25,080 bases of DNA, taken from positions 1-25,080 of the forward strand of contig CAKUIK010000034.1 of NCBI GenBank assembly GCA_934661005.1, given 5' to 3'. The notes beneath the pieces are model-generated. The model was not told the origin of the DNA and searched no databases. It worked only from the letters and a program-made list of their open reading frames with translations. This DNA is from an uncultured Slackia sp. Lineage in GTDB: Bacteria > Actinomycetota > Coriobacteriia > Coriobacteriales > Eggerthellaceae. Positions 13,591-19,864 of this stretch are shown here, piece by piece. A program made the translations under genes and the position numbers. The first letter of the stretch is position 1. The number at the start of each line of letters is the position of its first letter.

Positions 13591-15402
13591 CTAGTTCTTG
13601 TTTGCCTTGCGGCGATCGGTCGCAGAAAGCAGGCGCTTGCGCATGCGGATGGACTGCGGCGTAACCTCGACGAGCTCGTCGTCTTCGATGTACTCCAGAG
13701 CCTCTTCGAGGGTGAAGGTCACGGGCGGCGTAAGCTGAATGGCTTTGTCGGCGGTCGAAGAGCGCTGGTTGCCCAGGTTCTTGGTCTTCGACACGTTCAC
13801 GACCATGTCGCCTTCCTTGGCCGACTCGCCCACGATCATGCCTTCATAGCACTCGTCGCCCGGCTTCACGAACAGGCGGCCGCGCTGCTGCAGCGTGTCA
13901 AGGGCGTACGCAACGGCCTTGTCGGTGCTCATGGCGATCATGCCGCCGTTCTTGCGACCCTGCATCTCTCCGGTGTACGGGCCGTACTCGCGGAAGTGGT
14001 GGAACAAAACGCCCTCGCCGTGGGTCACGTTGAGGATGCGCGTCTTCAGGCCCATGGTGCCGCGCGACGGAATGCGGAACACGAGGTGCGTCATGGTTTC
14101 GTCGGAAGCCATGTCCTCCATGATGCCGCCAGCGGTGCCCATGACCTCGATGGCCTTGCCCGAATAGTCGTTGGGAACGTCGAGCGTTGCCTCCTCAATG
14201 GGCTCAAGCTTGTTGCCGTGCTCGTCGGTCTTATACACGACCTGCGGGCGGCCAACCTGGAATTCAAAGCCCTCGCGGCGCATGGTCTCCATAAGAACCG
14301 ACAGATGCAAAACGCCACGGCCGGCAACGCGAACGCCGCTCTTGTCTTCCGTCTCCTCGATGCGCATAGAGATGTTGGACTCCTTTTCGCGCATCAGGCG
14401 CTCTTTGAGCTGACGGGCGCCAACGATGTCGCCCTCGCGACCAACGATGGGGCTCGTGGAAGCCTCAAACACGACGGCCATAGTGGGCTCTTCAACGGCG
14501 ATGGGCTTCATCTCGACCGGATTCTCGCGGTCGGTGATCACGTCTCCAATGTCAGCTGCCTCGATGCCGATAACGGCAACGATATCGCCCGCATGCGCCT
14601 CAGGAACTTCGGCCTTGCCAAGGTTCTCGAAGGTGTACACCTTGCGGATTTGGGCGTTGTACGGTTCGCCCTCGGAAGGAACCACGAGCACGAGTTCCTT
14701 TTCATGAATGGTGCCGCTGTACAAACGGCCAATGCCGATACGGCCTTCGTAGCTGCTGTGGTCGACGGTGCACACCTGCATCGCAACCGGGCCATCGACG
14801 TCGACGTCGGGCGCGGGGATTTCCTTCAAAATGGTGTCGAGCAGCGGGATCATGTCCATGTTGCCGTCGTCGTACTCATAACGCGCGTAGCCATTGACGC
14901 CCGAAGCGTAGATGACGGGGAAATCGAGCTGCTCGTCGGAAGCGCCGAGCTCGACCATGAGGTCGAACACCTTGTCGACAGCGCCTTCGGGGTCGGCGTT
15001 CGGGCGGTCAATCTTGTTCACGACGAGCACAATGCGCAGACCGGCCTCGAGCGCGTGCGAAAGCACGAAACGCGTCTGAGGCTTGGGGCCTTCGTATGCG
15101 TCGACGATGAGCAGAGCGCCGTCGGCCATGTTCAGCACGCGCTCGACCTCGCCACCGAAGTCAGCATGGCCCGGGGTGTCGATGACGTTGATCTTCACGC
15201 CCTTATAGTTGATGGAAATGTTCTTCGACAGAATAGTGATGCCGCGCTCGCGTTCCTGATCGTTCGAGTCGAGCACGCGCTCTTCAACCTGCTGGTTTTC
15301 GCGGAACACGTGAGCCGCGCCCAGAAGGCGGTCGACCATCGTGGTTTTGCCGTGGTCGACGTGAGCGATGATTGCCACGTTGCGAAGGTTTTCTTGCTTC
15401 AT
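13591..15402 (-). CDS. typA: Ribosome-associated GTPase TypA/BipA
   Basis: This 603-residue translational GTPase has normal family length. The G motifs are all visible: AHVDHGKTT (G1, near residue 14), RGITI (G2), DTPGHADF (G3) and NKIDRPNADP (G4). VNGYARYEYDDGNMDMIPLLDTI is characteristic of TypA rather than EF-G or LepA. The C-terminal half has the elongation-factor-like domains (RVAGRGVLHLSVLMETMRREGFE, EPIEEATLDVP) and the TypA tail (KNLGNQRSSTADKAIQLTPP). It binds the 70S ribosome and assists ribosome assembly and stress adaptation. Its ATG directly abuts the TAA stop of the J-domain gene, so the two form one operon driven from an extended -10 promoter at 15981. Confidence 0.96.
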   Translation of the reverse strand: MKQENLRNVAIIAHVDHGKTTMVDRLLGAAHVFRENQQVEERVLDSNDQERERGITILSKNISINYKGVKINVIDTPGHADFGGEVERVLNMADGALLIVDAYEGPKPQTRFVLSHALEAGLRIVLVVNKIDRPNADPEGAVDKVFDLMVELGASDEQLDFPVIYASGVNGYARYEYDDGNMDMIPLLDTILKEIPAPDVDVDGPVAMQVCTVDHSSYEGRIGIGRLYSGTIHEKELVLVVPSEGEPYNAQIRKVYTFENLGKAEVPEAHAGDIVAVIGIEAADIGDVITDRENPVEMKPIAVEEPTMAVVFEASTSPIVGREGDIVGARQLKERLMREKESNISMRIEETEDKSGVRVAGRGVLHLSVLMETMRREGFEFQVGRPQVVYKTDEHGNKLEPIEEATLDVPNDYSGKAIEVMGTAGGIMEDMASDETMTHLVFRIPSRGTMGLKTRILNVTHGEGVLFHHFREYGPYTGEMQGRKNGGMIAMSTDKAVAYALDTLQQRGRLFVKPGDECYEGMIVGESAKEGDMVVNVSKTKNLGNQRSSTADKAIQLTPPVTFTLEEALEYIEDDELVEVTPQSIRMRKRLLSATDRRKANKN

Positions 15403-15939
15403 TTAATCTTCTTCCCAGTTCTCTTCCAATTGGCGCTTTTGCATCTCAATTTCGCCGAGGTGCTCATTGAGCGTCGCGATATTCTTGCACGCTCCCGTGA
15501 GCGTGACGATACCCCAAATTACCAACGTTCCCGCAAGACCAGCCGCCCATACGATGCGTCGCAAAAACAGCGCGATAATGACACCGGCCGCAATCATGAT
15601 GATGGAATTGCGGCGCTCGTCGCACAAGGCATCGTGCTGGGCGATGAGCTGCGTGCGCGCGGCTTCCAAACCCGCGATTTTCGCCTCGCGCGCCGTGTAG
15701 GCTTGGCGAGGGCGAGAAGACGAGCGGCTCTGTTTCGACGCCGCGCGATCGCTCGTGAGGTACTCGTAAGCGTCTTGCAGGCGCTTGAATTGCTCAGTCG
15801 CTCGGTCTTGCAGCTTCTTGTTGTTCGCGAAGCGATCGGGGTGCAATATCTGCACGCACTCGCGATAGGCCGATTTGATGTCGGCCGCCGACGCATCGTC
15901 GTCGAGTCCAAGGATATTGAGCGCTTCAGTACGATTCAC
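15403..15939 (-). CDS. J-domain membrane protein
   Basis: The 178-residue protein starts with a J domain (residues 4-65, EALNILGLDDDASAADIKSA, HPD at 33-35, LQDAYEYLTSD), which would stimulate the ATPase of a DnaK-type chaperone. A basic linker follows, then two close hydrophobic segments (IIMIAAGVIIALFL and VWAAGLAGTLVIWGIVTL, about 117-155), and a charged, probably cytosolic tail rich in Glu. It lacks the Gly/Phe and zinc-finger regions of DnaJ itself. The start is GTG with AAAGGG five bases upstream. It is the first gene of an operon with typA, which suggests a shared role in translation or folding stress. The specific client is unknown. Confidence 0.85.
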   Translation of the reverse strand: MNRTEALNILGLDDDASAADIKSAYRECVQILHPDRFANNKKLQDRATEQFKRLQDAYEYLTSDRAASKQSRSSSRPRQAYTAREAKIAGLEAARTQLIAQHDALCDERRNSIIMIAAGVIIALFLRRIVWAAGLAGTLVIWGIVTLTGACKNIATLNEHLGEIEMQKRQLEENWEED

Positions 15940-15980
15940 GCAAACCCTTTCGTCGACAAAGCGGAAACATACGGGCGAGA

Positions 15981-15989
15981 ATTATAGCA
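15981..15989 (-). promoter_or_regulatory. Extended -10 promoter of the J-domain/typA operon
   Basis: TGCTATAAT on the minus strand is a consensus extended -10. There is no clear -35 box. Two 12-mers differing at one base (GCATAGCAACGC at 15991-16002 and GCATAGCAGCGC at 16038-16049) lie upstream as direct repeats and could be a regulator site. Confidence 0.6.
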
Positions 15990-16132
15990 GGCATAGCAAC
16001 GCTGCAGATAAACGCGCAAAACGCTTACAAAGAACCTGCATAGCAGCGCCGCAGGCGGACATATGATTCTGGCGCGAAAGGTGCTCCTTGCGCACGGCGC
16101 GAGCGCAGCATAATGAGGACGAAATACGAAAA

Positions 16133-16154
16133 ACGCCGCCCCGAAGGACGGCGT
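16133..16154 (-). terminator. Terminator after tRNA-Ala
   Basis: On the minus strand ACGCCGTCC-TTCG-GGGCGGCGT is followed by TTTTC, 9 nt beyond the tRNA CCA end. Confidence 0.85.
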
Positions 16155-16162
16155 ATTGAATG

Positions 16163-16238
16163 TGGTGGAGAATAGGGGGATCGAACCCCTGACCTCAGGC
16201 TTGCAAAGCCCGCGCTCTCCCAGCTGAGCTAATTCCCC
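16163..16238 (-). tRNA. tRNA-Ala (anticodon UGC)
   Basis: A 76-nt cloverleaf starts GGGGAAT (paired with ATTCTCC). It has the D-arm TAGCTCAGCTGGGAGAGC, an anticodon loop centred on TGC, the T-loop TTCGATC and encoded CCA. Confidence 0.95.
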
Positions 16239-16244
16239 GTATGT

Positions 16245-16288
16245 AATAAACGCTCCACCGGCTCGTGGCTCACGGTGGGGCGTTTATT
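16245..16288 (-). terminator. 16-bp hairpin between tRNA-Ile and tRNA-Ala
   Basis: AATAAACGCTCCACCG pairs with CGGTGGGGCGTTTATT over 16 positions (one G-U) with a 12-base loop. The tail is only GTTTATTACATAC. It could be a leaky terminator or an RNA processing stem within an Ile-Ala transcript, since no separate tRNA-Ala promoter is seen. Confidence 0.5.
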
Positions 16289-16297
16289 AAGCAAAGG

Positions 16298-16374
16298 TGG
16301 TGGGCCTGACAAGGTTCGAACTTGTGACCTCACGATTATCAGTCGTGCGCTCTGACCAACTGAGCTACAGGCCC
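16298..16374 (-). tRNA. tRNA-Ile (anticodon GAU), copy 1
   Basis: A 77-nt cloverleaf starts GGGCCTG, with D-arm TAGCTCAGTTGGTCAGAGC, anticodon GAT in CTGATAA, T-loop TTCGAAC and encoded CCA. It is identical over its full length to the gene at 16824-16900. Confidence 0.95.
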
Positions 16375-16393
16375 GCGCTAAAAGCGCTTGGCT

Positions 16394-16436
16394 ATATTAC
16401 AACGACTCGAAACAACTTTGCAACAACTTTTTTCAA
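16394..16436 (-). promoter_or_regulatory. Promoter of tRNA-Ile copy 1/tRNA-Ala
   Basis: TAATAT (-10, + 16394-16399) lies 18 bases from TTGCAA (-35, + 16418-16423) on the minus strand. It is preceded by the box TTGAAAAAAGTTGTTGCA (16419-16436), nearly identical to one at the tRNA-Phe promoter. The A-rich part is placed like an UP element. Confidence 0.65.
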
Positions 16437-16439
16437 CTT

Positions 16440-16714
16440 TTTTTTGAAGTCGCCTCGAATGCAGCGATTCGGGGCGTTCTACGCGAAAATAGGTCAGCCC
16501 TGCTTCGCGAGATTGGGCAGCCAATCGATGCAACGAATCACTTGTCGAAAAATGCACGAAGGGGGCCCGATTGCAACGAATCGCACCTTTCATGGCAGAA
16601 ATTGGGCAATGGGGCCTCTTTTGATCGCCCCTCAGGCGTTTTCGCATCAAGATGCGATTGATAGCCCAGGTCAACGACGCGTTGCTAAAAAGGGCTTATC
16701 CAAGCCTCCGCAAA
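16440..16714. other. 275-nt gene-free stretch with short symmetric repeats
   Basis: No convincing gene is seen. It contains the palindromes CGAAT-N6-ATTCG (near 16457) and GATTGG-N4-CCAATC (16511-16526), and the near-repeat CGATGCAACGAATC (16526-16539) and CGATTGCAACGAATC (16568-16582). Together they give several small hairpins. It may be an unrecognised RNA or decayed repeats. Confidence 0.4.
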
Positions 16715-16735
16715 AGGGGCCTCAATGAGGCCCCT
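16715..16735 (-). terminator. Second terminator downstream of tRNA-Ile copy 2
   Basis: AGGGGCCTCA and TGAGGCCCCT are a perfect 10-bp inverted repeat with a one-base centre, followed by TTTGC on the minus strand. It lies about 55 nt past the first terminator of that tRNA. The loop is very small, so the terminal pairs probably open. Confidence 0.55.
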
Positions 16736-16789
16736 AACCGTATTTCCTGCCAAAAGCGGCCGCGTGACCAAGAAAGCCACATATGAAAA

Positions 16790-16813
16790 AAGCCCGTCCA
16801 AAAGGACGAGCTT
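16790..16813 (-). terminator. Terminator of tRNA-Ile copy 2
   Basis: On the minus strand AAGCTCGTCC-TTTT-GGACGGGCTT (one G-U pair) is followed by TTTT, 11 nt beyond the tRNA. Confidence 0.85.
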
Positions 16814-16823
16814 CAAAATTCGA

Positions 16824-16900
16824 TGGTGGGCCTGACAAGGTTCGAACTTGTGACCTCACGATTATCAGTCGTGCGCTCTGACCAACTGAGCTACAGGCCC
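16824..16900 (-). tRNA. tRNA-Ile (anticodon GAU), copy 2
   Basis: It is identical base for base to the tRNA at 16298-16374, including encoded CCA. Flanks are unrelated, so the repeat is limited to the gene. It lies between the tRNA-Phe terminator and its own. No separate promoter is obvious in the 48-nt gap, so it may depend on read-through from tRNA-Phe. Confidence 0.95.
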
Positions 16901-16913
16901 ATTTTGCGCTTGA

Positions 16914-16939
16914 AAAAGCCGCTCTTTCGAGCGGCTTTT
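16914..16939 (-). terminator. Terminator-like hairpin after tRNA-Phe
   Basis: AAAAGCCGCTC-N4-GAGCGGCTTTT is a perfect 11-bp stem, with T continuing on the minus strand. It separates tRNA-Phe from tRNA-Ile copy 2. Confidence 0.8.
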
Positions 16940-16948
16940 GAATTCGAA

Positions 16949-17024
16949 TGGTGGTCAGAGAGGGACTTGAACCCCCGACACGGGGATTTTCAATCCCCTG
17001 CTCTACCGACTGAGCTACCTGACC
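16949..17024 (-). tRNA. tRNA-Phe (anticodon GAA)
   Basis: A 76-nt cloverleaf starts GGTCAGG, with D-arm TAGCTCAGTCGGTAGAGC, anticodon GAA in ATTGAAAAT, T-loop TTCAAGT and encoded CCA. Confidence 0.95.
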
Positions 17025-17047
17025 GGTTGCGTCAAACGCAGGTACAT

Positions 17048-17089
17048 ATATTACAGACCCCAAAGACTAAATGCAAGAACTTTTTTCAA
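17048..17089 (-). promoter_or_regulatory. Promoter of tRNA-Phe
   Basis: TAATAT (-10, + 17048-17053) and TTGCAT (-35, + 17071-17076) are spaced by 17 bases on the minus strand. Upstream lies the box TTGAAAAAAGTTCTTGCA (17072-17089), differing by one base from the box at the tRNA-Ile copy 1 promoter. Confidence 0.7.
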
Positions 17090-17120
17090 TTAATTCAAAG
17101 TTGGCCTGCCACCTGGAATA

Positions 17121-17155
17121 ACCTGCCAAATGTTACGAGCATTTTGCAGGTTCGG
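17121..17155. repeat. Dispersed 35-nt element, copy 2
   Basis: CCTGC-N-AAATG, then TTACGAG, then CATTT-N-GCAGG: an almost perfect inverted repeat with a 7-base centre. It matches copy 1 at 12010-12044 in 28 of 35 positions. It lies about 30 bp beyond the SPFH gene terminator. Confidence 0.6.
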
Positions 17156-17185
17156 GCGCATATCCGAAACTTTGCACCAAAAAGA

Positions 17186-17220
17186 AGGCCCACCCAACGC
17201 AACATGCATCAGGCGGGCCT
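17186..17220 (-). terminator. Terminator of the SPFH gene
   Basis: AGGCCCGCC pairs with GGTGGGCCT (one G-U) over a 17-base loop, followed on the minus strand by TCTTTTTGG. It lies 20 nt beyond the stop. Confidence 0.75.
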
Positions 17221-17239
17221 ATCGAGACACTCAGTCTGG

Positions 17240-18163
17240 CTACTTCGCCGATTCGTCGTTGGCGGCACCGGCGGCGAGCATTTGCTCAAACATGCTAGCC
17301 GTCGACTTGAAATCGTTCGGCAGCACCACGGTCGATCCCTTGCCCGACTCCGCAAAACGGCCCATCATGTCTGCCCACTGAGTGAACATGAACAGCTCAT
17401 TGGCCTCCTGGGGCGTCACGCCCGATTCCTTGATAGTCTCAAGAGAGTCTTTAATGCCCTGCGCGATAGCCTTGCGCTGGTTCGCGATACCCTCGCCAGC
17501 CTTTTCCATGCTCTCGGCCTCGGCGAGCGCCTCGGTAACCTTCTTAATACGATCGGCCTCGGCCAAATCTTGCGCGGCCAAACGCACACGTTGCGCAGAG
17601 TTGATTTGGTTCATGGAGTCTTCGACTTCCTTCGGAAGCGAAATGCGCGTGATAAGCGTGCTCACCAGCGTAAAGCCGTAAGCGGCCATTTGCTCGCTCA
17701 CCGTCGCGTTCACGTCTTTGGCGATGTCGTCTTTCTTCGCGAACACCTCGTCGAGCGAATACGTGGGAATGCTCGAGCGCAACGCGTCGGTGATGAAGTC
17801 TTTCATCTGCTCGACAGGCTCCTGCAGCATGTAGTAGCTCTTGAAAATGCCCGATTCCATGGGGTTGTTGCCCAGCGAATAATCAACGTGATACTGGGCG
17901 GAAATATCAAGCCCAATAGTAACGTTGTCCTCGGTTTTCACGTCGATGCTGAAACCGTTCTTCATGGTTCGAAGGCTCACGGTCGTAGCCTTACGCTCGA
18001 AGAAAGGAATCTTCACGTGGAAGCCGGCACCAACGAACCTGTTGAATTTGCCAAGGCGTTCGATGATTACCGCATGTTGCTGCTTCACGATGAACAGTCC
18101 ATCTTTAATGATGGCCGCGATAACCAGGATGAAAATGATGAAGAACACAAGACCGCCAACCAT
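17240..18163 (-). CDS. SPFH/stomatin-prohibitin family membrane protein (QmcA/paraslipin type)
   Basis: The 307-residue protein has an N-terminal membrane anchor (GGLVFFIIFILVIAAIIKDG) followed by the SPFH domain (LFIVKQQHAVIIERLGKFNRFVGAGFHVKIPFFE, AQYHVDYSLGNNP, RSSIPTYSLDEVFAKKDDI, TLITRISLPKEVEDSMNQI). A helical, Ala/Glu-rich coiled-coil tail (ALAEAESMEKAGEGIANQRKA) ends in a short Ala-rich segment. Such proteins form ring-like membrane scaffolds and assist protease or lipid-domain function. They are often paired with an NfeD protein, but none is adjacent here. The ATG has AAGG seven bases upstream, and an extended -10 promoter lies about 35 nt further. It stands alone between terminators. 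Confidence 0.9.
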   Translation of the reverse strand: MVGGLVFFIIFILVIAAIIKDGLFIVKQQHAVIIERLGKFNRFVGAGFHVKIPFFERKATTVSLRTMKNGFSIDVKTEDNVTIGLDISAQYHVDYSLGNNPMESGIFKSYYMLQEPVEQMKDFITDALRSSIPTYSLDEVFAKKDDIAKDVNATVSEQMAAYGFTLVSTLITRISLPKEVEDSMNQINSAQRVRLAAQDLAEADRIKKVTEALAEAESMEKAGEGIANQRKAIAQGIKDSLETIKESGVTPQEANELFMFTQWADMMGRFAESGKGSTVVLPNDFKSTASMFEQMLAAGAANDESAK

Positions 18164-18196
18164 GCCGGCACCTTCCTCTTAGGAAACGATGCCACC

Positions 18197-18205
18197 ATTT
18201 TAGCA
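18197..18205 (-). promoter_or_regulatory. Extended -10 promoter of the SPFH gene
   Basis: TGCTAAAAT on the minus strand is 34 bp upstream of the start codon, with no clear -35 box. It matches the TGCTANAAT form also seen ahead of luxR and the J-domain gene. The remaining gap to 18451 shows no gene. Confidence 0.5.
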
Positions 18206-18451
18206 GGCGAAACCAGTCGCACCGCATCAAGAGCACGCGAAATATCGCGGCAAGCGCGACCAAACGAAGCAGGCGTGCGTAGCGCCATTCATGCTGAAAG
18301 AGACGACGATATGAAGCAGGCGAATAAAGCCGAAAACGAAACGCGGGCGCACCGCGGACGGCGGCCACGGTTCGACCCCGGGGCAAGCGTATCGACGCCT
18401 CGCAAACATCAGTTGCCACCCAATGCGACCGCCGTTCCTCTAACGCAAAAA

Positions 18452-18479
18452 GACCCGGAATGAATCTTCATTCCGGGTC
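18452..18479 (-). terminator. Terminator of the purD-radical SAM operon
   Basis: GACCCGGAATGAA and TTCATTCCGGGTC form a perfect 13-bp inverted repeat with a 2-base centre, followed by TTTTTGCG on the minus strand. Confidence 0.88.
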
Positions 18480-18517
18480 CAGCACGAAGCGCCCAGCTCA
18501 AAAGAGCGACGCTCTCG

Positions 18518-19861
18518 CTATTCTTTCATCGCGCAGCCCGACCCAAAGAGCAAATCACGCTCTTCCTTGGGAAGCACGCTGCGAGCCTGGTCGCGCAGAT
18601 TGTTCACGCCGATGAAGAACTGGCGCATCATGACAACCATGAGGTAGCGGCCTTTCGGCGTGAGCGTGATTTCCTCATCGTTGTCCACGTCGAACGCGCC
18701 GCTCATTTTCATGAACATGTATTCAGCCGGCAGGCCCGCGGCGACGCTGCAGCCGAAATCGCGTTCCCACTGCTTTTTATCGAGGCGCAAGCCGAACAGC
18801 TGCATCATGAAGCGGTAGCGCATGCGGTTGCGCTTGCTGAATTCGGCCTTGCCCATAAGCGACATGCGACCCGACTCGATGGCCTGGTTGTATTCGCGCA
18901 CGCTGAACGTATTCACATACTGCGTGTGGCCCAAATACGTCATGCCGCCAGAACCGATGGCCGGGTATTCCTCGTAATCGACGATGTACTCATCGATCAT
19001 TTGGCCATCGCCCGGAGTTTTCGCCGCGGGCGCCTCATCTTCGCGCTTATTGAAAGTCCACGCGCTGCCATGCACGAACGGCGAATTCTCGCCGCCGGCA
19101 AGCGTCTCGGAAATAATCTCGTAAAAGCGCTGTTCACGCTCGTAGTCGACCTTGCCAACCGTGCGCGCGAGCGACTTTTCAACCGACGGAGACGCCATAA
19201 GCGGATAGAACGTGGTTTGGCCGCTGCCGCCCTCGATAACCATTTCCAAATCGCGACGCAGAATTTCTTCGGTCTGCGCCGGGAAGTTGAAAATCATGTC
19301 GACGTTGAGCGACTTGAAATACGGCGCGGCAACCTTAATCGCTTCGAGAATACTCTCGCCCGAGCCATATTTGTCGTAGCGGTCCATCTGCTTGAGAAGG
19401 CCGTTGTCGAAGCTCTGCACGCCAACGCTCAAACGATCGACGCGACCCTGCAGCTTGTCGAGATACGACGGAATAAGGTGATTCGGGTTGGTTTCGCACG
19501 AAACTTCCTTGATGGAAAACTCGCGCTTAGCCAAATCGATGAAATCGCACAACTCGTCAATCATGATGGTGGGCGTGCCGCCGCCAATGTAAAGCGAGTC
19601 GAAGTCGTATCCAAGCTCTTTCACCATCATGAGCTCGGCGCGCAGGTTCTTGAAATACGGCACCGCGCGCTTCTCGGAGAACGGGAAGCGGTTGAAGCTG
19701 CAATACGGGCACAGGCGTTCGCAGAACGGAATGTGTGCGTACAGCATGTAGCGCTGACCGGCATTCGGCCCGGGGATACGAGCCTCGGTGCACGGTTTGA
19801 TATTCATGAACCGCGTAGCGCAGGTGCGCACGGCGGTCGTAAGCATGCGTTCGCTCAGCAT
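18518..19861 (-). CDS. Radical SAM protein of the coproporphyrinogen III oxidase (HemN/HemW/ChuW-like) family
   Basis: This 447-residue cytosolic iron-sulphur enzyme has the radical SAM site YAHIPFCERLCPYCSF near residues 42-57 (CX3CX2C), then LYIGGGTPTI, the HemN-family SCETNPNHL, and RLSVGVQSFDNGLLKQMDR. This is followed by VDMIFNFPAQTEE. The C-terminal third (MRYRFMMQLFGLRLDKKQWERDFG and TLTPKGRYLMVVMMRQFF) resembles the HemN C-terminal domain. Members make protoporphyrin, insert haem or open the haem ring, and the sequence does not decide which. The usual CXYCDF is CPYCSF here. The ATG has GGAGG eight bases upstream, inside the end of purD, and lies three bases past the purD stop, so they share an operon. 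A role in supplying or handling haem for the cytochromes is only an inference. Confidence 0.82.
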   Translation of the reverse strand: MLSERMLTTAVRTCATRFMNIKPCTEARIPGPNAGQRYMLYAHIPFCERLCPYCSFNRFPFSEKRAVPYFKNLRAELMMVKELGYDFDSLYIGGGTPTIMIDELCDFIDLAKREFSIKEVSCETNPNHLIPSYLDKLQGRVDRLSVGVQSFDNGLLKQMDRYDKYGSGESILEAIKVAAPYFKSLNVDMIFNFPAQTEEILRRDLEMVIEGGSGQTTFYPLMASPSVEKSLARTVGKVDYEREQRFYEIISETLAGGENSPFVHGSAWTFNKREDEAPAAKTPGDGQMIDEYIVDYEEYPAIGSGGMTYLGHTQYVNTFSVREYNQAIESGRMSLMGKAEFSKRNRMRYRFMMQLFGLRLDKKQWERDFGCSVAAGLPAEYMFMKMSGAFDVDNDEEITLTPKGRYLMVVMMRQFFIGVNNLRDQARSVLPKEERDLLFGSGCAMKE

Positions 19862-19864
19862 GAA

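Noticed and set aside
13996..15987. Plus-strand open frame of 663 codons across typA and the J-domain gene
   Set aside because: It is a shadow of typA for the same reason, and it crosses the minus-strand promoter region.
16163..16374. Remnant of an rRNA operon spacer
   Set aside because: No 16S or 23S sequence lies on either side. The flanks hold a terminator and a promoter instead.
16297..16728. Plus-strand ORF starting MVGLTRFELVTSRLSVV (repeated at 16823)
   Set aside because: It is the reverse complement of tRNA-Ile read as protein, a well-known false annotation.
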